Source of the DNA: JAVBOD01 sp031551045
GTDB taxonomy: Bacteria > Bacteroidota > Bacteroidia > Bacteroidales > UBA932
Reading direction: 5' to 3'
DNA: 6,620 nt
Assembly (NCBI GenBank): GCA_031551045.1
Contig: JAVBOD010000100.1
Location: 1 to 6,620, forward strand
The notes below the pieces were generated by a model. That model ran no database searches, was not told the DNA's origin, and saw only the letters and a program-made list of their open reading frames with translations. This document shows positions 1 through 6,104 of the stretch, piece after piece. Each line of letters starts with the position of its first letter. Within the stretch, counting starts at the first letter, position 1. The position numbers and the translations under genes were made by a program.

Positions 1-19
1 GAGTTATTAACATTTTTTC

Positions 20-50
20 ATTGTGATGTTAAAAAATATATTTATCTTTG
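20..50 (+). promoter_or_regulatory. Candidate Bacteroidota primary-sigma promoter
   Basis: The -7 box TATCTTTG (43-50) matches the Bacteroidota consensus TAnnTTTG exactly. ATTG at 20-23 matches three of four bases of the -33 element TTTG, and the spacer is 19 nt, within the usual 19-21. Transcription would start near 57 and leave a leader of about 200 nt before the ATG at 257. This is a motif match only; AT-rich DNA yields such matches by chance, and the sigma-54-like site downstream is an alternative. Confidence 0.45.
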
Positions 51-187
51 TTGAAAACTTTTTAAAATATAATAAAAAGATTTTAAAAACCTAAAAACCA
101 GATATTTAAAATTTTTATATTCGTTTTTACATATTTTAAGAAATCAAATATATTAACAATCAATGATTTAAAGATTATTTTTTAGTT

Positions 188-202
188 TGGCACGATGTTT
201 GA
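188..202 (+). promoter_or_regulatory. Candidate sigma-54 (RpoN) -24/-12 promoter
   Basis: TGGCACG (188-194), four bases, then TTGA (199-202) resembles the sigma-54 consensus TGGCACG-N4-TTGC. The -24 half is a perfect match, and the conserved GG (189-190) is separated from the -12 dinucleotide (201-202) by the required 10 bases. The -12 dinucleotide is GA instead of GC, which is a departure at an important position. A start near 213-214 would give a leader of about 43 nt, a more ordinary length than from the upstream candidate. No enhancer-binding protein gene is visible in the window. Confidence 0.4.
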
Positions 203-256
203 TGAGTCGTCATTCGAATTAAAATAATCAAAAAATTTCTAATTGTTTAACATACC

Positions 257-1606
257 ATGAAAAAAATTATTACTATCGCAGTCATCTCAAGTTTGTTGTT
301 TACAGGATGCCAACAAGACGGCGCTGAAAATCAATCTCTTATAACAGAGGAAGAAACCGTTTTGCTTAATGCCTCGCTTACTCTCGCTTCTTTCTTTCCC
401 ACAGAAGCCTCATCCGGAGATATTGTCTCTATCAGCGGCGAAGGTTTTAGCACCGTATTAAATGAAAACAAAGTAGTAATAAACAATATAGCCTTATCTG
501 TTGTATCAGCCACTGCTACAGAATTAAAAGTTTCCATACCAAAAAACAAGAATTGCTATGGACAATTGAAAATAAGTGTTAACGGGAAAACCGTCGGATC
601 CGCAGGAGTATTCACCTACCAACCTCGCGCCACAGGCGTATCTACTTTTGCCGGAAGCGATCAAGGCTTTAAAGACGGAACAGCCGCCAGCGCTCGATTT
701 AACAATCCTGTCGGTATTGCTATAGATGGCAACAATAATATATATGTTGCCGACCAATCTAATTATCGCATTCGGAAAATTACTTCAGCCGGCACGGTAA
801 GCACCTTTGCGGGAGAAGATATAAGTGTGAGTTACATTTTTGGCTCGGGGGCCGCTCCTACTTTGTACTATCCTTCGGGCGTAACCCTGGATGCAAACGG
901 AAACGCTTACATTGCCGACAGCTACAATCATCAAATTAAAAAAGTGAGCCCCTCCGGCAGCGTAACATCTTTTGCCGGCTTAGGCTTAGAAGGTTTCGCA
1001 AATGGGAAGAATAAGGAAGCTCAATTCAGCTATCCGAACGATGTGGTGTTGGATGCAAGCGGGAATATTTATGTAGCCGATTTAGAAAACCATAGCATTA
1101 GAAAAATTACGCCTGACGGTATCGTAACGACATTGGCAGGCAACGGCCTTGCCGGTTATAGTAACGGAACAGGAAGCAGCGCACAATTTAACAGCCCGGC
1201 CGGTATTGCAATAGATGCTGATGGAAATATATATGTTGCCGATCAAAACAACAACTGCATTCGCAAAATTACGCCGACGGGTGTAGTAAGCACATTTGCC
1301 GGCAGCGGAGCATTTGGCAGTAAAGATGGCGCGGCAGCGCAAGCCACTTTCTATTACCCGGCCGATGTAGCGATAGATGACGCAGGAAATGTGTATGTAG
1401 CTGACTCTTACAATCAACGTATCCGGAAAATCTCGCCTAATGGCGTAGTAAGCACCATGGCCGGCAACGGAGCAGAAGGGGCTGCCGACGGAACAGCGAA
1501 TAATGCCACCTTCAGATATCCTCAAGGTATAACAATAGACACTCATGGCGACATTTATGTTACTGATTGCTATAACCAACGTATCCGCAAAATAGCAACA
1601 GAATAG
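257..1606 (+). CDS. IPT/TIG and NHL-repeat beta-propeller lipoprotein
   Basis: This 449-residue protein is probably a lipid-anchored envelope protein. A lysine-rich start and hydrophobic segment (residues 2-16) end in a lipobox-like FTGC with the lipidated cysteine at C18; QQD follows, a weak fit to Bacteroidota surface-export signals. Residues about 44-122 form an IPT/TIG immunoglobulin-like domain. Six NHL repeats start near residues 150, 206, 260, 314, 368 and 422, almost exactly 54 residues apart, each with the pattern D-x-x-G-N-I-Y-V-A-D followed by N-x-x-I-R-K-I. The last repeat lacks its terminal VSTFAG-like strand, but one copy lies at residues 128-133, before the first repeat, which suggests a closed six-bladed propeller. 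NHL propellers usually bind proteins, glycans or other ligands; no catalytic residues are recognised and the ligand is unknown. The gene stands alone, convergent with the hydrogenase operon, with no SusC/SusD genes visible. Confidence 0.88.
   Translation: MKKIITIAVISSLLFTGCQQDGAENQSLITEEETVLLNASLTLASFFPTEASSGDIVSISGEGFSTVLNENKVVINNIALSVVSATATELKVSIPKNKNCYGQLKISVNGKTVGSAGVFTYQPRATGVSTFAGSDQGFKDGTAASARFNNPVGIAIDGNNNIYVADQSNYRIRKITSAGTVSTFAGEDISVSYIFGSGAAPTLYYPSGVTLDANGNAYIADSYNHQIKKVSPSGSVTSFAGLGLEGFANGKNKEAQFSYPNDVVLDASGNIYVADLENHSIRKITPDGIVTTLAGNGLAGYSNGTGSSAQFNSPAGIAIDADGNIYVADQNNNCIRKITPTGVVSTFAGSGAFGSKDGAAAQATFYYPADVAIDDAGNVYVADSYNQRIRKISPNGVVSTMAGNGAEGAADGTANNATFRYPQGITIDTHGDIYVTDCYNQRIRKIATE
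707..1603 (+). repeat. Six tandem NHL-repeat units, about 162-bp period
   Basis: The coding sequence repeats with a period of 54 codons: the conserved proline that opens each unit is encoded at 707, 872, 1034, 1196, 1358 and 1520. Most units have diverged in DNA, but the last two still share a near-identical stretch (ATCAACGTATCCGGAAAAT near 1422 against ACCAACGTATCCGCAAAAT near 1574). This points to growth of the propeller by internal duplication. It is a protein-repeat array within a gene, not a CRISPR or satellite. Confidence 0.8.
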
Positions 1607-1658
1607 AAGCAATTTGAAAGAGAGAATAGCCGACTAAAAGAGACCGTTCAAAAGTAAT

Positions 1659-1703
1659 AGTAACCACCATTCCGACAGCCGGCGGGATGGTGGTTACTGT
1701 TTT
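1659..1703 (+). terminator. Rho-independent terminator of the lipoprotein gene
   Basis: Left arm 1659-1674 and right arm 1683-1698 pair over 16 bp with one G-U wobble, around an 8-base loop (1675-1682). The outer 12 bp (AGTAACCACCAT / ATGGTGGTTACT) are perfect. A short GTTTT run follows. The hairpin begins 53 nt after the lipoprotein stop codon. The T run is short, but the stem is very strong and near-symmetrical, so it could also protect the mRNA 3' end or act on antisense transcription. Confidence 0.78.
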
Positions 1704-1983
1704 CAGAGTCTTGAGCAGCCTCCTCCCGAAGATCGTTGCATTTACACTAAATAACTTAAATTAAATTATTTAAACAATATATAACAAAAATATTTCATTT
1801 AGAAACAAAATAGTTTTATTTTTTTTATAAAAAGCATAACATTAATAATGCTATCTTCATAAGCAGCCTTATTAGCCGTTCGAACAAATCCATCACGCAT
1901 GGAATCTTTGAGCGGTTCCTTATTATTTGTAGCTCTATATCCAGGAAAATAAAATCAACGAACAGGCAGCTTGTCTTCGAGCA
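1704..1983. other. Intergenic region between two convergent terminators
   Basis: No recognised gene lies here. Positions 1741-1850 are extremely AT-rich, while 1851-1980 have more balanced composition. On the minus strand, 1957-1799 is open for 52 codons and reads like protein (for example GYRATNNKEPLKDSM and DGFVRTANKAAYEDS), but it has no credible start or promoter and I recognise no family. It may be a decayed gene fragment or chance. No RNA gene or insertion-sequence ends were recognised. Confidence 0.55.
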
Positions 1984-2023
1984 AAACAAAAACACCCTTC
2001 ATGAAAAATTCACAAAGGGCGTT
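1984..2023 (-). terminator. Rho-independent terminator of the hydrogenase operon
   Basis: Read on the minus strand, AACGCCCTTTGTGAA (2023-2009) pairs with TTCATGAAGGGTGTT (2005-1991) over 15 bp with three G-U pairs, around a three-base TTT loop. The transcript continues into a T-rich run (TTTGTTTT) down to 1984. The hairpin starts 25 nt after the hndA stop codon. Stem, tight loop and T tract together make a convincing intrinsic terminator for the operon. Confidence 0.82.
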
Positions 2024-2047
2024 CCTTCCTATAGAGCGTTTTTGGGT

Positions 2048-2524
2048 TTACTCGTATTGTGCTAAAATTTCTTTTATTTGCGAGGCTTCCACGCGGCCGT
2101 GTACTTTTTCGCCCACAATCATTACCGGAGCCAAGCCGCAGGCGCCCACACAACGTAAACAATCCAATGAAAATTTACCGTCAGGGGTAACGTCGCCTAC
2201 TTTGAGATTCAGCTCTTTCTTCAATTCATCTACCACTTTTTCTGCTCCGCGTACGTAGCAGGCAGTGCCCATACATACGGAAATCGGATGTTTTCCCTTG
2301 GGCTTCATGGTGAAGAACGAGTAGAAGGTCACTACGCCGTAAACTTTAGCTACCGACATGTTCAGTTCTTTTGCAATCACGCGTTGTACTTCTTCCGGCA
2401 AATAACCAAAAGCCTCTTGCGTTTTATGCAATACGTTAATCAATTCGCCATGCTCGTTGTTAAACGATTTGCAAATCTTTTTTATAGTGTCCACATGGTG
2501 GTTCGACAATGTAAGTGTACTCAT
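2048..2524 (-). CDS. hndA: NuoE/HydC-like [2Fe-2S] subunit of NAD-linked [FeFe]-hydrogenase
   Basis: This 158-residue protein is a NuoE-family thioredoxin-like [2Fe-2S] ferredoxin, equivalent to HydC of HydABC and HndA of HndABCD. An N-terminal helical part (residues about 10-75, with GYLPEE and VYGVVTFYSFF typical of the family) precedes the ferredoxin fold. The cluster ligands are C84 and C89 (C-x4-C) and C125 and C129 (C-x3-C); an extra cysteine, C122, lies nearby. In the family this subunit sits beside the flavin subunit and takes part in electron transfer around FMN. It is the last gene of the operon; its ATG lies 9 nt after the hndD stop, so translational coupling is likely. Only GAAAAG precedes the ATG, a weak ribosome site. 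No other complex I genes are present, and the hydrogenase partner argues against a respiratory NuoE role. Confidence 0.93.
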   Translation of the reverse strand: MSTLTLSNHHVDTIKKICKSFNNEHGELINVLHKTQEAFGYLPEEVQRVIAKELNMSVAKVYGVVTFYSFFTMKPKGKHPISVCMGTACYVRGAEKVVDELKKELNLKVGDVTPDGKFSLDCLRCVGACGLAPVMIVGEKVHGRVEASQIKEILAQYE

Positions 2525-2533
2525 AGCTTTTCG

Positions 2534-4300
2534 TTATTTTATAGGGCTCTTGTCAAAATAATGCGTGTGTAGTAAATGATGCGCCTTTTCGCTCATCGGC
2601 TTGCCCAAAAATTCTTCGTATAGTTTGACGATATACGGATTTTCGTGCGATTTGCGGATGGGTTTTGCAGCATCTTCTCGATAAATGGCATTGAAACGCG
2701 CCTTGATAATCTCGGCTTTGCCGTGATGCAAGGGTTGTCCTGCGCCGCCGATACAACCGCCGGGGCATGCCATGATTTCGATAGCATGGAAGTTATACAT
2801 TCCCGAACGGATACCGTCGAGCAATTTGCGGGCATTGCCCAATCCGTGGGCAATACCGATATTGATAGCCGTTCCGTTGAAATCGATGCTGGCCGAACGA
2901 ATGCCGTCCAAGCCGCGCAGCTCGTTGAAATCCACTTTTTCTAATTTCTTTTTCGTGAAGATTTCGTAAGCCGTGCGCACAGCCGCTTCGATCACGCCGC
3001 CCGTGGCTCCGAATATTACGCCGGCGCCGGTCGATTCGCCCAGCGGAGCATCAAAATCTTCATCGGGCAACGAAGTGAAATCGATATTCGCTTCTTTAAT
3101 CAAATGCGCCAATTCGCGGGTCGATATCGAGAAATCCACGTCGGGATTGCCGTTTACTTTAAATTCGTCGCGTTGGCATTCGTATTTTTTCGCCAGGCAA
3201 GGCATTACGGATACCACAACCATGTCTTCGCGTTTCACTTTCATTTTATCGGCAAAGTAGGTTTTGGCCACAGCTCCGAACATTTGTTGCGGCGAGCGTG
3301 CCGACGAGGGTACGTCGAGCATGTCGGAATAATTTTGTTCGAAGAAATTTACCCAAGCCGGGCAGCACGAAGTCAATATCGGCAGTTTGGCGGTTTTGTC
3401 GCCTTTCAGGAAACGGTCGATTCTGTCGAGCAATTCCGTGCCTTCTTCCATAATGGTAAGGTCGGCGGCAAAGTCGGTATCGAATACATATGTGAACCCG
3501 ATGCGGCGCAGGGCGGCTGCCAATTTTCCGGTTACCAAGGTGCCGGGTTCCATGCCGAATTCTTCGCCCAATGCGGCGCGTACGGCCGGAGCGGTTTGCA
3601 CAACCACCGTTTTCGTGGGGTCGGCCAACGCACGGATGATACGCGGCGTGTGGTCCACTTCGGTCAAAGCGCCGGTGGGACATACGGCTACGCATTGTCC
3701 GCAGAACGTACAAGGCGATTCGATCAAATCTTGTTCGAAAGCCGGCGCCACTACCGACATGAATCCGCGATTCACAGCGCTCAACGCGCCTACGGTTTGC
3801 ACATCGTTACAAACGGTTTCGCAGCGACGGCACATGATGCATTTATCCATATCGCGTATCAGCGAAGGCGATGCATCTTTGCGATAGGTTGACATAGCGG
3901 CATTATCCACGCCACGGATTTCACGTATCCCGAGTGTAATGGCTAAGTCTTGCAAGTCGCAACGCCCGGACTTTGCACATATCAAACAATCTTTCGGGTG
4001 GTCGGATAAAATGAGTTCCAATACGGTTTTACGGGCATTCAGTACGCGCGGGCTATTGGTATTTACCACCATGCCTTCGGTACACACGGTAGAGCACGAC
4101 GGGGCCAAGTTACGGCGCCCTTGCACTTCTACCACGCACACGCGGCATCCGCCCGGTTGATTACGTACATTCAGGTGCTCTAAATTCAGGTAACAAAGCA
4201 CCGGAATATTAATCCCTACTTGCTTTGCCGCTTGATGAACGGTTGTTCCTTTATCTACTTCTACGACCTTGTTATCAATGGTCAATTTTACTTTATCCAT
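2534..4300 (-). CDS. hndD: Catalytic subunit of NAD-linked (likely bifurcating) [FeFe]-hydrogenase
   Basis: This protein makes or splits H2 at the H-cluster in the cytoplasm (no signal peptide is seen). Counting from the ATG at 4300 (588 residues), domains in order are: a [2Fe-2S] ferredoxin domain (C36, C52, C55, C69); a His-ligated [4Fe-4S] cluster (H101, C105, C108, C114); two [4Fe-4S] clusters (C154, C157, C160, C207 and C164, C197, C200, C203); then the H domain. The H-cluster motifs are intact: TSCCPAW (310-316; C312 the likely proton-relay cysteine, C313 a ligand), MPCLAKKYE (C368) and the MACPGGC motif (C512, C516). E286 and E289 fit the proton channel seen in Clostridium CpI. The LLHTHY near the C-terminus resembles multi-subunit enzymes. 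A GTG at 4306, overlapping the hndC stop by one base, would add two residues; the ATG 5 nt after that stop is preferred. The length is close to CpI (574). Confidence 0.95.
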   Translation of the reverse strand: MDKVKLTIDNKVVEVDKGTTVHQAAKQVGINIPVLCYLNLEHLNVRNQPGGCRVCVVEVQGRRNLAPSCSTVCTEGMVVNTNSPRVLNARKTVLELILSDHPKDCLICAKSGRCDLQDLAITLGIREIRGVDNAAMSTYRKDASPSLIRDMDKCIMCRRCETVCNDVQTVGALSAVNRGFMSVVAPAFEQDLIESPCTFCGQCVAVCPTGALTEVDHTPRIIRALADPTKTVVVQTAPAVRAALGEEFGMEPGTLVTGKLAAALRRIGFTYVFDTDFAADLTIMEEGTELLDRIDRFLKGDKTAKLPILTSCCPAWVNFFEQNYSDMLDVPSSARSPQQMFGAVAKTYFADKMKVKREDMVVVSVMPCLAKKYECQRDEFKVNGNPDVDFSISTRELAHLIKEANIDFTSLPDEDFDAPLGESTGAGVIFGATGGVIEAAVRTAYEIFTKKKLEKVDFNELRGLDGIRSASIDFNGTAINIGIAHGLGNARKLLDGIRSGMYNFHAIEIMACPGGCIGGAGQPLHHGKAEIIKARFNAIYREDAAKPIRKSHENPYIVKLYEEFLGKPMSEKAHHLLHTHYFDKSPIK

Positions 4301-4305
4301 AATCA

Positions 4306-6090
4306 CTATTGTATGATAATTGCGCTAAATTTACATTTTTCAAAACATGCTCCGCAATGGATACATTTATCCTGGTCAATCATGTGCGGCTGACGTTTTT
4401 CGCCGGAAATAGCGGAGGTGGGGCATACTTTTACGCAAGCCGTACATCCCGTACATTTTGTAGGAACAATGTAGTATTGTTTCAACGCTTTACATTGCCC
4501 GGCGGGACATTTGCGTTCGTGTACGTGGGCATGGTATTCGTTCGCAAAGTGGTCTAAGGTAGAAAGCACCGGATTGGGCGAGGTTTGTCCCAAGCCGCAC
4601 AATGCGGTATCTTTAATCACGTTGCTTAAGTTGCGGAGTTGTTCCAAGTCGTCTTCCGTCCCGTTGCCGCTGCAAATTTTTTCGAGCAATTCGAGCAGGC
4701 GTTTGTTGCCTACACGGCACGGTGCGCATTTTCCGCACGATTCTTCCACGATAAATTCGAGGTAGAATTTTGCTACGGCCACCATGCAGTCGTCTTCGTC
4801 CATTACAATCATACCGCCGGAACCCATCATAGAGCCTGCCGCCAGCAAGTTGTCGTAATCAATCGGGGTGTCCAAATGTTTTTCGGTCAAGCATCCGCCC
4901 GAAGGGCCGCCGGTTTGCACGGCTTTGAATTTTTTGCCGTCTTTGATGCCACCGCCGATTTCGAAAATAACTTCGCGGAGCGTAATACCCATCGGCACTT
5001 CAATCAAACCAACATTGTTGATTTTTCCGGCCAAGGCAAATACTTTCGTTCCTTTCGATTTGGCGGTTCCGATACTTGCGAACCATTCGGGGCCTTTGAG
5101 GTAAATTACCGGAATGTTGGCGAATGTTTCCACGTTATTCACGTTAGTCGGTTTTCCGAGGTAACCCGATTCGGCCGGGAACGGCGGTTTTACGGTCGGC
5201 TCTCCGCGCAAACCTTCCATGGAGTGGATAAGCGCTGTTTCTTCGCCGCACACGAAGGCGCCGGCGCCGAAACGGATTTCGATATCGAAAGAGAAATTCG
5301 TACCTAAAATATTTTCGCCCAACAAACCGTATTCGCGAGCTTGTTTAATGGCAATTTGCAGGCGTTTCACGGCCAGCGGATATTCTGCGCGGATATATAC
5401 CAAACCTCTCGAAGCGCCGATACAGTAGCCGCAAATAGCCATCGCTTCTACGATAGAGTGCGGGTCGCCTTCCAAGATAGAGCGATCCATGAATGCACCC
5501 GGGTCGCCTTCGTCGGCATTACATACTACGTATTTTTGGTCGGCTTTATTGGCCAAGGCAATTTCCCATTTCAAACCGGTGGGGAATCCTCCGCCGCCAC
5601 GACCGCGCAAGCCCGATTTTTTCATAATATCAATGGCCTGCTCGGGCGACATTTCCAATACTTGTCCCAACGCGGCGTAACCATCGCGACCAACGTATTC
5701 GTCAATATTTTCGGGGTCAATAAAACCACAGTTACGCAAGGCGATACGCAACTGTTTTTGATAGAAACCCATGTGTTTCGAGTCGCTCACATGTTCTTTC
5801 TTTTCCGGATCGGTGTAAAGTAAGCGTTGTACTTTACGTCCTTTGAACACATGTTCTGCCACAATTTCGGCAGCGTCTTCAGGTTTTACGCTGGTGTAAA
5901 AAGTATTGTCCGGAAGCACTTTTACAATAGGCCCTTTTTCACAGAAGCCAAAGCAACCGGTCATAATCACCTGTGCTTCGTTTTCCAATCCTTTTGCCTT
6001 TAATTCGGCACGAAGATTCTCGGCAATTTGATCGCTTTGCGCTGAACGGCAGCCGGTGCCTCCGCACACTAAGAGATGCATTTTGTACAT
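4306..6090 (-). CDS. hndC: NuoF/HydB-like flavin and NAD(H)-binding subunit of [FeFe]-hydrogenase
   Basis: This 594-residue diaphorase-type subunit should exchange electrons with NAD(P)H through FMN and pass them to the hydrogenase subunit. Domains in order: a thioredoxin-like [2Fe-2S] domain (residues 1-85; C9, C14, C46, C50); the NuoF core with the nucleotide/FMN glycine-rich loop GRGGGGFPTG (163-172), NADEGDPGAF (191-200) and GAGAFVCGEETAL (275-287); an SLBB-like part (about 355-405); the [4Fe-4S] site C452, C455, C458, C498; a linker with H520, H522, H524, C528 and C533; and a 2x[4Fe-4S] ferredoxin tail (C546, C549, C552, C556 and C576, C579, C582, C586). Plain respiratory NuoF lacks both terminal additions; they mark HydB/HndC proteins of bifurcating hydrogenases. 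The start at 6090 lies 14 nt after hndB; an in-frame ATG at 6081 is possible. NADH versus NADPH preference cannot be read from the motifs. Confidence 0.94.
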   Translation of the reverse strand: MYKMHLLVCGGTGCRSAQSDQIAENLRAELKAKGLENEAQVIMTGCFGFCEKGPIVKVLPDNTFYTSVKPEDAAEIVAEHVFKGRKVQRLLYTDPEKKEHVSDSKHMGFYQKQLRIALRNCGFIDPENIDEYVGRDGYAALGQVLEMSPEQAIDIMKKSGLRGRGGGGFPTGLKWEIALANKADQKYVVCNADEGDPGAFMDRSILEGDPHSIVEAMAICGYCIGASRGLVYIRAEYPLAVKRLQIAIKQAREYGLLGENILGTNFSFDIEIRFGAGAFVCGEETALIHSMEGLRGEPTVKPPFPAESGYLGKPTNVNNVETFANIPVIYLKGPEWFASIGTAKSKGTKVFALAGKINNVGLIEVPMGITLREVIFEIGGGIKDGKKFKAVQTGGPSGGCLTEKHLDTPIDYDNLLAAGSMMGSGGMIVMDEDDCMVAVAKFYLEFIVEESCGKCAPCRVGNKRLLELLEKICSGNGTEDDLEQLRNLSNVIKDTALCGLGQTSPNPVLSTLDHFANEYHAHVHERKCPAGQCKALKQYYIVPTKCTGCTACVKVCPTSAISGEKRQPHMIDQDKCIHCGACFEKCKFSAIIIQ

Positions 6091-6104
6091 AGCTGGCTAG
6101 TATT

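Larger units (their letters stand above)
1..256. other. AT-rich leader region upstream of the lipoprotein gene
   Basis: No gene is visible in these 256 bases, which are very AT-rich. The stretch holds an inverted repeat (TTAACAT at 7-13, ATGTTAA at 26-32), a Bacteroidota-type promoter candidate (20-50) and a sigma-54-like promoter candidate (188-202). No Shine-Dalgarno sequence precedes the ATG at 257; the bases in front of it are A/T-rich, as is common in Bacteroidota. Whatever lies before position 1 is outside the window, so part of this stretch could belong to the 3' flank of an upstream gene. Confidence 0.7.

Noticed and set aside
707..1603. CRISPR-like or satellite repeat array
   Set aside because: The 162-bp period is in frame, the units are diverged, and they encode NHL propeller blades.
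1082..1612. Open frame of 176 codons on the minus strand, with repeated I-Y-I/Y-I-S-like patterns
   Set aside because: The repetition mirrors the NHL repeats on the plus strand; it is their antisense shadow.
1999..2018. Rex-like redox repressor site (minus strand TTGTGAA...TTCATGAA)
   Set aside because: The half-sites are three bases apart, the second half departs from TTCACAA, and the sequence is the stem of the operon terminator, far from the promoter.
1971..2258. Plus-strand open frame of 95 codons
   Set aside because: It runs through the operon terminator hairpin and the 3' half of hndA and shows no protein family features.
3104..3892. Long open frame (262 codons) on the plus strand
   Set aside because: It lies wholly antisense to hndD, which has complete family motifs; the translation has no recognisable domain and its openness follows from the codon bias of the opposite strand.
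4639..5307. Open frame of 222 codons on the plus strand
   Set aside because: It is antisense to the conserved NuoF core of hndC and rich in Phe and His, as expected of a shadow frame.
2048..6090. Respiratory complex I fragment (nuoE and nuoF)
   Set aside because: No other nuo genes are present, HndC has the terminal ferredoxin additions absent from NuoF, and the neighbour has a full [FeFe]-hydrogenase H domain where NuoG would otherwise be expected.
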